Shown: positions 11,350 through 23,056 of the stretch, one piece after another
Position numbering within the stretch: position 1 is the first letter of the stretch
How the letters are laid out: every line of letters begins with the position of its first letter
NCBI RefSeq assembly: GCF_018873765.1
Contig: NC_057925.1
Location: 43,121,010-43,185,009 of the forward strand
From: Telopea speciosissima
Taxonomy: Eukaryota > Streptophyta > Magnoliopsida > Proteales > Proteaceae
Direction of reading: 5' to 3'
DNA length: 64,000 nucleotides
Made by a program: the position numbers and the translations under genes
Notes under the pieces: model-generated
Told to the model about the DNA's origin: nothing
The model's input: only the letters and a program-made list of their open reading frames with translations
The model's database searches: none

Positions 11350-14300
11350 TGTGAGGACAATTGGCAAATGGTGGGGGATCGTCATGTGTCCTCCACCTCA
11401 TCCCTCTTATGGTGGAAAGAGAGAGAGAGTCATATGTAGGGAGTCACCACCTAGAGGAGGGTCTAGGACCCAAATATTGTACTGTAATGACTCATATGTT
11501 ACGTCCTTTTGGGAACAAATGGTCTATTGGTCTGGGTACGGATCAAGTTACAGTCCAGGGAAGGTATTAGGTACCCCAGTCCGCCTGAATTTATCGGTCT
11601 CTCTATTGCTAGGCAAGGTAAAGATATAACATGCTTTTGAGGAAGAATGTAAAGTACAAGCAAAGTAAATACAATACAAGAAAAAGGTAAGGAGACATAC
11701 CTGGATGCTTGGCTACATGGTAAGGGTTAGTATACAAGAATGTAAAAATAATGAAGGACTCAAGCCCTAAATAACCTAATTATTGACTCTAATCTAAGTA
11801 TGGTGATGTGATAAATGCATGAGAGCGCAGGTGTAAGAAGAAACATGTAAATTGATAACATGAATGCTAGCATGAGGGAGTCTTACATTACAGGGGATGG
11901 GGATAATGAAAAGATGCATGCATGGAAGTGAGATACAACATAGAAGCAATAAGGATAGCAAAGAGTATGTGTGATCACCATCTAGAGAGATGGGATTACT
12001 TTCTTCCGGAGATGCTAAACGAAGTAAAAGTGAAAACAAAAACATAGATTAAATAAGATTCAGAGATGAAGAGGAACCTACCTAGTTATTAGAAGATGAT
12101 CGAAATAAAAATATGGGGGTTTCTCTTTTGTAACTCGGGAGCTTTGTATGTGGAGTAAGTATCGCAACTTATAGGGGGTTTCTCTTATCTTCTTGTACGC
12201 AACACTTCATTGTCCAAGCCAAAATCACCGGATAGATGTCTTTGGGCTTTGAATCTTGAAGCTTCAAGTGGATATTGTAACACTCAAAAGGTGGGAGATG
12301 CAATAGGCTAAGACCATGTAGGGGTCAAAGACTAAGGACTCAAAGTAAGAGAGTGGGGGATGGAATTGGGGCAAGCAAACACATGACCCAATGGGAGATT
12401 TGTCTAACCCTCCTTAATGTGAGAGGGGGTGTATTTATAGATGTAGAGGGGTGTGTGTGCTCCCAAATTCATGTAGGGATGCTTGGTTTGATCCGGACCA
12501 TCCAAAGTTGGGGTCTTTGCATCGATAGTGGGTGTTTGGTCCAGGTAAGGACCAATGGGGTGTGGGCAAGTGTTTAGTTTCCTTAAGAAGTGCTTCTTAG
12601 GGTCTAAGGAAGCCAAAATACCCATATAAGGTGCCAAAAATAAGCTTGGTCGTGAAATGAATTGAAATCAGAGCTAACCATGGCAAGTTTTGGCTTCTCG
12701 GATTTGCATAGATTCAACATTGAAATTACCCAAGTCGACATGGAAGAGGGGTAAGATCGACATCGAGTGTGCCAATGAACAACACTCGACATCGAGGGAA
12801 ATGGCTTGGCTGTTGAATGTCATTGTCTGAATGTCAAGGTAAGTTAGACAGTAGTAAGGTTCTGCTAGATTGTCACGCCCCTATCCCGATGCAAGATATT
12901 TTACCACATAGGGGTATGACTGGGACAATTACACATCATGCTAACACCTACCAAGATCGCGGATACAGTGTCCTGAGCCACAGTCCACCCTGTCATCACA
13001 TATTGATAATAGAAAGGAACGTATAAAAAAGAAATAAATCGTTCCAGATATAGAGTTAGCGGAAGCAAAATTAAATTAAATCATGTGAAATTTTAGAGCA
13101 TCGGTTCTCTAATGATAACACATATTACAATTCTAACATAAGTAACCATTCATTACTCTCCCTATAAATAAACACACGGTTTATACATGATTGTGGAATG
13201 AAGTCAGGAAATTAAATAATAAATAATCGCCACAAGGGCACCAATCTTGGGTGTACATCTACATCCAAGTCACAGCCACTGGTCCCACTTGATTTGCATC
13301 CAACGGTGCTCATCCAAGTAGTACCTCCTGCATAATCAACTAAAAAGAGATTACGCAACGGGGTTAGCTACACTAGCTAGTGAGGGAGCAAAGGGGAATG
13401 CACATACACCATAGAATCAATATCAATAAGAATGATACATGCTAATGTTAGATTCATTTTTCACCTAACACACAATTCTATCGATCAAGTATATGCTACT
13501 GTGATAACTCAAGAGACACTGAGGGTCACTTATCCTATTGCCCCAGTGAAACCTCAGTTATCACGAATGGACCTGCGCCGGTAGAAGCCATCATGACCAC
13601 CCAGTGGCAAACCCCGATAGCCATCACTACCGCTGCCTTGGCCTCTCCCACCTCCACAGGCCGCAGGTGCTCAGACTATCCAACACATAAACCCCTTGGC
13701 AAGGGTCGTAGCATAAGGGAACAAGCATCCTAGCCACAAATATACTGTATGCAGATCCTATCGTCCCGAGAGGTATTCCGGGTGCATCAACGTCCCATTC
13801 CATCTAGTACCCGGGTACCAGCACGACATGGTACATACAGTTCAGGATGACATACGACAATTTTCATAATTTAAATAAATTAGGGTTCCGATACTGACCG
13901 ACACCGTAGCCCGATACAATAGTGAGCATGCTATCACATTCATAATAGATTACAATTGGATAATAATGCAATGCGCACAATGCTTATAAATATATACTAG
14001 CATGCTTAAGATTAACATTTATATAAATATTCAAACCCAACAAAATCACCCAGAACCCATTCACCTAACACAGACGCCTCCATGTGTGGTTGACATGAAT
14101 CTCACCTGGGCTTCCCGCTCTCCATCGAGTTGGGTAGGCTAGGAATACAAAAATAATTATTAAGGTATGTATAGATGGGTCCCACACTGGGCCCATGAGG
14201 TTAAAATCAGATTTCAACCAAGACAGCACGAGCGGACTCACGGGCGCTCTCAGCAGAGGTGAATCTGCCTCTGACTTCGTTCAAGCCAAAAGGTGAAAAC

Positions 14301-16211
14301 AGAGCGAGCAGACCCACGAGCGGAACATCTCAGTTGAATCCAGTCGTTGATCCGTTCAACATCTAAGGCTATCATAAAAGGGAGTGGATCCATGGGCGGA
14401 CGTGCTTCTTGGGTCGGCCCCTGCATCTATTAGATTTCTGAGACAGGACCCGAGAGCAACAGGCTTCGGGCGGAGGCAAACAGAGTGAATCTGTGCCTTC
14501 GTTCGCTCAGGCTATTATGCGGGGTTTACACTGGGCGGATTGGCGGGCGGTACCACAATAGATGGATCCGATCATTCGTCCGTCGACAGTCTCTTTCGAG
14601 ATTACAGAGGGCTTCAGCTCCAGCTTGAAGCTTGGAGCTCCTTATCACCTCAGGAACAAGGGAGATGTCTCTAAGCCTTCCTAGGGTCACTAGGTCCTAG
14701 GCTCACCTCCAGGATCCAAGATCCTACAAGGTTTGGGTCTCATATTGGTCCATGGGTTGGGATTTAAGGTTCAAACCAGGGTTCATTGGCCATGGCTGCA
14801 ATTGCAGCACTTAGAGGCCTAGGTCAACATCCATTAGAGCTCCCAACTAGGGCCGAGATTCACCTTGAGTCCCAAATGGAACCCTAGGTTAGCCCTAACT
14901 CAAGAAACCAACAAAATAAAAAGGGAAATGAGGGAGAGCTAGGTTGAGGGAGCTTACCTTGGTGAGCTTCCTTCTTCCAGCCACTCTCTCCATCTCCTCT
15001 CCTCCTCTTTCTCTTCTCCCTTGGATCCGTCCAGCTGGGGAGGAGGTGTGGAGCTGCCAGCCATCTTTGCATGGCTTCCACCTTCTTCCCTTCCCCTCCT
15101 ATTCCTCTTCTACTTCACCTTCTTCTTCCTTCCTCTTCCTCCTTCTCTTTTCTCTTGTCTCTTCTCCACCATAGTTTATGGGGGAGGGGGAGAGATAAGT
15201 GAATGAAAGGGGTTTAGGTATCCTTTAAGGGGTTAGATGGGCTTTAGGGTGTGTTTAGTTTAGGTACCCCCAATCACTTAGTGGTCCTAGGTCTTAAATG
15301 GGTTTTGGTTTGGGTCTTAGGGCTTGTTTGGCTTTAGCCATACCCATTAGGTCCATTAGGTCATGTTTGGGATGCACCCTAAGTCCATTGGACCTAATTG
15401 TTCACTAGGGTTTGTTTGGTTTAGGCTAGGGTGTATAAACTCATTATTCATCCAAGTTAAGCCTTATGGGCCCACTTTCATGGCCCACTCAACCAAGCAA
15501 TGGTGAGGGCAGGAGTCCATATGGTCCAAAGGTTTAATTAGGGTGTCTAGGACATGGGCATGTGGGTCCCACAGGAAAATAATCCAAAAAGGCTGATGAC
15601 AGCACGAGCGGATCCTCGAGCGGATTCAGCAAGAGTGAGTCCATTCGTGACTCCGGTGCTGCTATCATGGCCCAAACTTTAAGGAAATCTGTGGGGCTTT
15701 GGCCCACACTTCCAAGTATTCGAGGGGGTTCTTTCTACGGTATTACTAGTTCAAAGTTATTAGTGTTGACCATGGCCATAAGGCATTACCCCTTGGGTAA
15801 GGTCTAAACTGCCCCGGGGTATAGGGGTATATCTGGGGTGCGAGTGTAACATAGATAGTCAAATGGGATGATTTGATGTCGATGGAAGGTTGGGTGGATG
15901 TCGACTCGGGGTCTTTGAATGTCGACCTGGGTTTTGGTGTCGACAGGGAAGAAATGGATTGTTTGGGCCAGGTTCGGTGCTGGGCCAGGCTGGATCCAAG
16001 GGGTCTGGGTTAGGGCTAGCCTTTCCAAGGGTTCATAGAGGGCTTGGAGGCTTTGGTTTGGGCTCCGACAAGGGGAATCGACAATCGATAAATGGATTCT
16101 GGCAGTGCACACTGACTCTACATCCATAGATATACTAGCTCTAGGCCTTGGAGGGTGTTCATCATCGTTACAGAAAACCTCTGGGAGGCAAGATAAAATG
16201 AGGTGTCTACA
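11350..16211. mobile_element. LTR-type insertion, 4862 bp, hosting a nested element
   Basis: It opens TGTGAGGACAATTGG and closes GAGGTGTCTACA, with target duplication GGTAT at 11345-11349 and 16212-16216. It splits the PPR copy A gene exactly where copy B is continuous (AAAGTTGGGTATGTGCC near 39160). Removing the nested element at 12871-15851 and one duplication leaves about 1.88 kb without recognisable coding domains, so it is probably a large solo LTR. The leader-like text around 11440-11620 looks like plant Gypsy LTR sequence, an inference only. Confidence 0.85.
12871..15851. mobile_element. Nested long solo LTR, 2981 bp
   Basis: It starts TGTCACGCCCC and ends GAGTGTAACA, with exact target duplication TAGAT at 12866-12870 and 15852-15856. 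TGTCACxCCCC starts are typical of long plant Gypsy LTRs. The open frames inside (14884-15206) are Ser/Pro/Leu low-complexity from a C/T-rich tract and are not genes. It lies wholly within the 11350-16211 insertion and so is the younger event. Confidence 0.85.
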
Positions 16212-17288
16212 GGTATGTGCCAGATATGAATTGTGTGTTCCATGGCGTGGAAGTAGAGGGTAAAGAGCTTGGTCTTGCTTATCATAGCGAGAATTTAGTT
16301 GTTGCTTTTGGGCTTCTCAGCATGCCTCCTGGAGTGCCTATTAGGATTTTCAAGAATCTCTGTGTGTGTGTGGTGATTGTCACACTGCTATGAAATTCAT
16401 ATCAAAAGTTTTTGAACGACCTGTAATCTTAAGGGATCCAAATTGTTTTCATCACTTCAGTGAGGGAACATGTTCTTGTAAGGATTATTGGTAGAATCAT
16501 CGCACTTGCATCTTTTAATTTGCTTTCCATCTTTATCTTCCCCATTTCCTGAGGATTCTTGATTTGGTACAAGCTATGGATATGAAAACAGAGCAGGCTT
16601 AGCTAAGGTAGATCGATTCTATGGTAAGAAGTGTATCAGCCACAAGAATCAAATCATGGTTGGTCCATTACCTCAATTAGTAGATCACCCTAATGGGCCA
16701 ACCATATTTGGAACTAGGCCAGCCCACTTGGCCTGGGGGTTTTTAGGTCCCTCAAACCCAATCATGGGGATAGCTATACAGCCTCGGACACCAAGACAAG
16801 CAATGGGGATCGATTGGAAAACTTCTAGAAAAAGTTGGTGAAATTTTGGTTATTTTGACTCTTACCATTGCACTTTTAAGTATCGGCTGATCCGATCCGA
16901 TCTGATCCTTGGCCAATATGACTGAAGTTTTAATATATTTTTTTAAGTTTTTAAGTTTTTTTTTAAATATTAGTTTGTCTGATACCAACTGATATTGATC
17001 GATCCGATCCCGAGATCGCAACACCCACCAACTCTGGCCGCTACATGACTAGATCCATAAAAAAATAAAACAATTTTGGGGGTTTTTTACTGATCCTGAC
17101 CAATTTGTACCAATCCGATCCCGATCCAAAAAGGTATCGACCATGACTGATACTTGGACTTTGAACCTTGCGTCTTGGAGCCAAGATTTTTTGGACGACA
17201 GCGGTAGAAAATTGTGTAAATTTTAAAGCAATTTCAAAATTTTAAAACATAATCTTTTCTCCGCCTCTAAATCTCTATTATTTTCTAT

Positions 17289-17690
17289 TAGGGATGCAAA
17301 AGGACTGGATTCGGATCAGATGTGATCGGAGCCGGATATTTCCTGACCGAATATGGATACCTCTAAACGGATTTGGATTTTTGACCATCCGTTTACATCT
17401 CTGCCTTGTAACCCAGACTTCCCTTCCCTAGCAGATACAATTCACTCTCAATCCATATCTCTTAGATCATGATTCTCTTTTCATCATATTCTAGAACCTA
17501 TTGAATCTTAAAAAACCCTTAAAATCATTATTTACTTAATTTTTTATTATTAAGTACTCAGATTTTTTTTCAAACGGATTTTTATCGGAGTATTCAGATT
17601 TTTTTTCGGATAACTCTAAACGAATACAGATGTCCCAAAATGGATATGGATGCAGATTCGGAGTAGGAATCGGTTATCCATTTACAACCC
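17289..17690. mobile_element. Possible hAT-like non-autonomous element
   Basis: The left end (AGGGATGCAAAAGGA) and right end (inverted: AGGGTTGTAAATGGAT) are imperfect terminal inverted repeats. The flanks ATTTTCTA and ATTTTCAA agree at seven of eight bases, suggesting an 8 bp target duplication. The interior repeats the theme 'GGATATGGATxC / GATTCGGA'. No transposase is present. Confidence 0.45.
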
Positions 17691-18300
17691 TATTTTCAAT
17701 CGGAAAAAAAAAAAATTTTAAATTAAAATTAAAAAAAACATTTGAAACCAAGAAAATCGTACAAAAAATGTATGGTTTTCTTTTTCCAGACATCCAAACA
17801 CAACCTAAAGTTTTAACATTATTCTTTCTTGATGAGAAATATTAGCCTGCGTTCCTGTAACGATTATTTTCCCTTTACACATGAGATCCTGGCCACGAAA
17901 TTAGTGGGATTAGTTTGTGGCCCATTGTTTCAATGGCTGGATCTTACATGTTGGGGGGGCTTTGGCCTAGAATTTCCATTAACTTTTTTCTGAGTTCTAA
18001 CAATCTAAAAGTGGTTTACAACTCCCCTAGTTGGCTAATCGATATAAAAGTGAGTTTAGTACTTTCACATATAGGGCCGACTGATTGTAGCTAACATGCA
18101 CCGCATCGACATTATCATCCATAAATCCATGACCCAACCAATGCACGCTATTTTTGAACAGTACCGAGACTATACGATACTTGATAAGACATAGCAAGTT
18201 GTTAGTACAAAGAACTTGTTTTAATATTGTATTGAGTTGTATTTAAGTTGAGGTCCATATTCAAATGTAATGCACACACTCACGCATACATACATATAGC
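17691..18300. other. Intergenic, no gene seen
   Basis: AT-rich sequence without ORFs of recognisable type. The left boundary of the next retroelement's LTR may lie at its right edge but I could not place it. Confidence 0.5.
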
Positions 18301-18672
18301 ATGATCTTAGGAGGTTATATTAGACATATTTCACATAGACTAAACCAAAGAAAATGACCCTGACTTGTCCAACTAAGGACTTAACCATTTTCAACAAAAA
18401 TAGCTGATCCAGCATACCGAATCCAGAACTGGCATGCCGAATCCCATTTGGCCTGCAAAATGCAATCTCAAGGTTTTGCTCACAGAGAGTAAACGGAATG
18501 TACCGAATCATGATCCGGCATGCTAAATCATGATCCAGCATACCGAATCATGTTATGTTTGTTAAAAATTAGTCGTTGGTCAACGGATATATTCTGTGAT
18601 CCGGCATACCGGATCAGGACTGACTTGTATCCGAATTTAGCATTGATTCATGGATGCTTTGAGCACCTTTGC

Positions 18673-18682
18673 CTATAAATAG
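18673..18682 (+). promoter_or_regulatory. TATA box within Copia-3 LTR
   Basis: CTATAAATAG about 560 bp before the primer-binding site, in the expected place for the LTR promoter. Confidence 0.5.
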
Positions 18683-18912
18683 GTAAGCTTAATTAAGCTA
18701 AACACAATTAATTAGAGCTAATCAAAGGCACTAAAAGACATTGCTACTTGATCATTCAAAGCGTTGAAGTGTGCATTCTTCATCAAGCATTCATTCAAGC
18801 ACATTCTCTCACAAGCTCCTTCAATTCACTTAGCATTAAGCTTCAAGTTGAAAGGTAGCATACACTACTAAGGTTGAGGTAACTCCTTCTTTAGTACCCT
18901 TTATTTTAAATG

Positions 18913-19045
18913 GTAGTTTGAGTCCTCTTACTCAGAATCAAGAGTAGTTTGAGTCCTCTTGCTTGAAATCAAGAGTAGTTGGTTGTATGAGTCCTCTTGC
19001 TTTTAATTAAGATTTGTATGAGTTCTCTTGCTCATTCTCAAGATT
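18913..19045 (+). repeat. Minisatellite in Copia-3 LTR
   Basis: Four degenerate units of about 31-36 bp, each with the core GAGTCCTCTTGCT and ending TCAAGAG or a close variant. Confidence 0.75.
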
Positions 19046-19230
19046 ATTTTTAATAGAATTCTCTCTAAAGTTAGAGGAGTGGACATAGGCAAGTTTTGAT
19101 CGAACCACTATAAATCTTAGTGTTATCTTTATAATTTATTTATTTTATATTGATAACTTTTTTATTGCCGTAAAAGTTTTTATTTACCACTATGTTCATC
19201 TATTCACCCCCCTCTAGGTGAATTCACATT

Positions 19231-19242
19231 TGGTATCAGAGC
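19231..19242 (+). promoter_or_regulatory. Copia-3 primer-binding site
   Basis: TGGTATCAGAGC, the canonical plant tRNA-iMet PBS, follows the LTR end by a few bases. Confidence 0.9.
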
Positions 19243-19291
19243 GGGAGCTCGAGACCTTGATTTTTTTAATCTTATTAAGATTTAAAAGACC

Positions 19292-22209
19292 ATGGGATCC
19301 TCTGCCAATCGAAAGATTGAAGGTTACAACATCACTAGACCACCTTTCTTTGAAGGAGAAGGATTTTCCTATTGGAAAAATCGCTTCAAAAACTTTGTAT
19401 GTACTAATAATATTGATGCTTGGGAGGTCATTAAAAATGGACCAAATACCATAAACAAACCCAAAGAAAAATGGACTATCGCTGAATTATGTAGTAATTA
19501 GCTATATTCAATGTGCTTTAAGAGAGAAAGAATACAATAGGACTTGCATGTGTGACTCCGCTAAGGAGATGTTTGACAAACTTGTTGTTACCTATGAAGT
19601 TACCTCGGAGGTCAAACAATCCAAAATAGATATGCTTGTAAATGAATATGAACTATTAAAAATGAAAAATGATGAAGATATCTATGCTATGTTTACTCGT
19701 TTTATTAACATTGTGAACAAGTTGAAAGGTTTAGGCAAGATCTATACAAATAGAGAAAATGTAAGAAAGATCTTGAGATCCCTTTCCAAGGAATGGAGAC
19801 CCAAAACAACGGCTATCAAAGAATCAAAAGATATCGACAAGTTAAGCCTAGATGAGCTTTTGGGATCACTCCAAACTCACGAAATGGAGCTCAAGCAAGA
19901 CACCAAGGAAGATGTACCAAAAGAATCTAAGAAGAAGGTCGTGGCTTTCAAATCATGCTACGAAATCAGTGACGATGAAGAAGAACTATCTGATGATGAG
20001 ATTGCATATCTCTCCAAGAAATTTTCAAAGTTTCTGAAGAATAAGGGCAAAAGTGCAAAACCTCATTTAACAAAAGGAGATTCTTTAAGGACAAAAAAGG
20101 TAAGAGTGTTTCCAAAGTTAATACTAACTCCTCTTCAAAAAACATCATTTTCTTTGAGTATTGAAAACCAGGACATTACAAGAGAGACTGTCTGAAAATG
20201 AAGAAATACAAAAAAACATACAAAGCCAAACATTCATTTGACTCAAGCAATGAGGAAGAGGAAGACAAAGAATCTCAAGAAGAAGAGCAAACAAACCTTG
20301 CACTTATGACTCTTGAAGATGAGAAAAACCAAAATGAGGTAACCCCCACATCTCCATCTCATAAAAATAAAGATTATTTAGAATTGGAAGAAGCTTTTGA
20401 GGATCTTTATCAAAGTAGCATGGAATTGGAACCATAAAAAAGAATCTCTTAAAAGAGATCAATTCTCTCAAAGATCAAAACATAACTTTAACTTCAGAAG
20501 TTAATGACTTTGAGGAAGAAAAAGAAAAATTGTGTAAAGCCTTAAAATCCTTTACAAATGGTAAAAAGAACCTTGACATTTTACTTGGATCTTTATCCAA
20601 AGTACCTTTCAACAAGGAAGGACTAGGCTATGATATGAACAAAAGTTCAAATCAAACTAAAGAGTCAAGTTCAAGTAAAATAGCAAGTAAGAGAGTAAAG
20701 AAGAACAAATATTGTAACTATTGTAGAAAGAAAGGACATTCTCTTGAGGAATGTTATTCCAAAAAAAAAAGTCTTCAAGTTAAGAAACCCAATCCCAAAG
20801 GAAAAACTCTATTTAAATACTTCTCAAATTGTTGTATGTAATAACTACAACAAAAAGGGACATAATTTGGGAATGCTATCATATGAACCAAGTATTTTAT
20901 TATCCTAGAAAACCTTATAGTGATCAAAATAGGAGAAGTCTTGCAAAGATGCAAAGACCATCTAGAACTCCACCAAAGATGTAAAAACCATCTAAGAACC
21001 AAGGATCATATAGAGTACCCTAAAACCAAAAACCTTGGAACCCCCAATCATACAAAAATTAGTATGGCAACCAAAAGGTAAATAGAAACCAAATGATTTA
21101 GAGACTAAGAGGAATGTATGATACTAACAATGACGGACCCAACACACAATGGGGACCAAAATTTTATTAAGTGTTATTGTTTTGTAGGTACACAAGAGCA
21201 ATATGGAATGGTACATCGATAGTGGCTGCTCAAAGCACATGACATCCAATCCAAAGCTTTTCTCTGAACTCAAGAAGCAAAAAGGATGATGGGTATCCTT
21301 TGGAGACAACAGCAAATGAATAATCATTGAAAATGACTCAATCAAATTTGGAGGTACAGTAATCTCTAATATTAGCCTAGTTGATAACCTAAAGTATAAT
21401 CGACTTAGTATAGGTCAATTATGTAACAATGGATATTTTATGAATTTCAATGCTTCTAAATGTATGATTAAAGATTCTGATGATAATGTGATTCTTGAAG
21501 GATGTAGAAGAAACAATGTTTATACTTGCATATTTAGTGTAAACTCACATGATGCTTGTCTTATTTCAAAATTTGATGATGCTACCTTATGACATAGAAA
21601 ATTAGGACACATAAATGCTAAAATAATTAGATCCCTATCCTCAAAGAATTTGGTGAGAAATCTACCAAAGTTGAACTTTGATAAACAACACATGTGTGGA
21701 GGACGTCAAAGAAGTAAACTTACAAAGGTTTCCCACAAGGCCATAAACTTAGTTGCTATTTTTAGACCTTTGGAACTACTCCATCTTGACTTATTTGGAC
21801 CTATCCAAACTACAAGTTTAGAAGGTAAGAAATATACTTTTGTCATTGTAGATGACTATTCTAGATTCACTTAGACCCTCTTTCTCAAGCATAAAAATAA
21901 TGCATTTGAAGAATTTGTATCTCTTTGTAAGAAAATACAAAATCAGAAGGGTTATTTGAACACCTCTATCAAAAGTGACCGTGGTGGTGAATTTGACAAT
22001 ACATATGAATTTGGAGACTTCTGTAGAAAACAAGGTATAACTCATAACTTTTCGGCCCCTAGAACGCCATAATCAAATGGTGTGGTTGAATGGAAAAACA
22101 GAACAATCTAAGAAATCGCAAGGACAATGCTCAATGAGTATTCTTTGCCAAAGTATTTTTAGGCTGAAGCTGTTCATACGGCATGTTATGTGTTGAAATC
22201 GCAAGGACA
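19292..22209 (+). pseudogene. Copia-3 gag-pol remnant, truncated in integrase
   Basis: Gag begins MGSSANRKIEGYNIT at 19292 and continues in shifting frames to about 20440 with a UBN2-type core (long ORF 19548-20195, acidic KES/DDEE-rich C-terminus). A degraded zinc knuckle lies at about 20160-20190 and an intact CCHC (CNYCRKKGHSLEEC) at about 20710. Protease WYIDSGCSKHMT is at 21205, GAG_pre-integrase at 21590 (Trp replaced by a TGA), and integrase runs 21770-22195 with VDDYSRF, DRGGEF and VVEWKN. Reverse transcriptase and RNase H are absent: the sequence stops being Copia just after a 16 bp direct repeat (see findings). The Sirevirus-like lineage is an inference from the LTR end and the long Lys/Glu-rich Gag. 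Confidence 0.88.
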
Positions 22210-22673
22210 ATGATAAAATCAGGTGTTGGATCTGATGTTGCTTCGGACTTCCACATCGATGAGGGTCATGTGGTGCAGGAGTTTGTAGTGCATGATGTAT
22301 CATGTGTATGCAATGCGTGCACGTTCCTGTGATCTGGCCTGACGGAGTAGGCTATGTTCTTTTGTGTTTATATATTGTTTTTGTATAGTAAAGCTTATAG
22401 TAGCTGGTTATATTTTTAACTTGTGTTACTTTGTAATAACTGCATAGTTGTAATACAAGTTTCAATCTATATAAATATCAAGCTTATCACTCCGATCTCC
22501 TTATTTATTGCTATTATCATTATTATTTATTCTCTTTCGCTGCATTTTGATTACTATTTTATGATGAACTGTGAAGGAGAGTACTATACTTGTGATCCTG
22601 GAGGTTGGTTGGGTGCCAGTTGGCATCCAATCACACCATGCCCTTATTAATCGGGCCGGAGTTTGCCAATTGA
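22210..22673 (+). repeat. Probable LTR fragment followed by a PBS
   Basis: AT-rich sequence ending in front of a primer-binding-site-like TGGTATCAAAGC (22675-22686). This indicates the 5' LTR end of a further retroelement whose left LTR edge has been lost at the junction with Copia-3. No gag follows on the plus strand. Confidence 0.4.
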
Positions 22674-22674
22674 G

Positions 22675-22686
22675 TGGTATCAAAGC
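22675..22686 (+). promoter_or_regulatory. Primer-binding-site-like sequence
   Basis: TGGTATCAAAGC, identical to the PBS of Copia-1. Confidence 0.5.
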
Positions 22687-23056
22687 GACTGTGCTCTACT
22701 CCTATTTACAGTCTAATTCATAATGCAGCAGCATCTTAAGACTCATTGACCTGAAGATGAGTCTATTCTAGGATAAAATAAAAGCTTCAACCAAAAAAAT
22801 TTAAGTAATAAGGATTTTGAAGTGTGAAATGTAATATAATGTGAAACAAGAAAAATATAAACTGTTATATAAATATGCCAAAAGTTAGATACAAAATTTC
22901 AGCAACATGTGCTGATTGGATTACAACCTTTGGGTAAACACGGGAAAGAGTACATAGCCTTTACAAAAAGGGAGAAAGCTAAAGAGCTAAAAGTAGAAAC
23001 AACCAAAGAAAAAGGAAGCCAATAGATCATTGTTGTTGTGGTTGTGGTGGTGGTGC

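Larger units (their letters stand above)
8733..16494 (+). pseudogene. DYW-class PPR gene, copy A, interrupted and decayed
   Basis: This is the paralogue of 37002-39442 and shares its start (MNKLNW). The family acts in plastids or mitochondria, where DYW proteins bind RNA and edit C to U. PPR repeats are legible from about 8870 (GRVDEARHLF). Coding is destroyed by a nonsense codon where copy B has Trp (TAG at 9048), more stops (for example 9210, 9296, 9939, 9995), a 461 bp solo LTR at 10115, the 4.86 kb insertion at 11350, and a 2 bp GT-slippage frameshift near 16365. The 3' end after the insertion still reads to FSEGTCSCKDYW and a stop at 16494. A G-run at 8701-8716 lies just before the start. 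Confidence 0.92.
2370..16890 (+). repeat. Segmental duplication, copy A (expanded by insertions)
   Basis: Sequence here aligns with 36214-39880 in the same orientation: 2370-2785 with 36214-36613, 7631-8040 with about 36614-36930, 8657-11349 with about 36931-39167, and 16217-16890 with 39168-39880. The breaks in the alignment are exactly the transposon insertions described below. In a 108-base sample of the PPR 3' end I count four differences, so divergence is a few percent there. Four small extra segments (for example about 7710-7790) are present only in A. Confidence 0.85.
18300..19228 (+). repeat. 5' LTR region of Copia-3 (left edge uncertain)
   Basis: Sequence upstream of a Copia primer-binding site ends CCCCCCTCTAGGTGAATTCA, a form common in Sirevirus-lineage LTR ends. 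It contains a promoter (CTATAAATAG at 18673-18682) and a small minisatellite. I see no second LTR in the window, so the left edge is not fixed. Confidence 0.6.

Noticed and set aside
14884-15206. Open frames on both strands, Ser/Pro/Leu-rich
   Set aside because: They arise from a C/T-rich tract within the nested LTR and have no domain or start context.
11350-16211. Full-length LTR retrotransposon with coding region
   Set aside because: No gag or pol motif in any frame and no paired LTR; a solo LTR hosting another insertion fits better.
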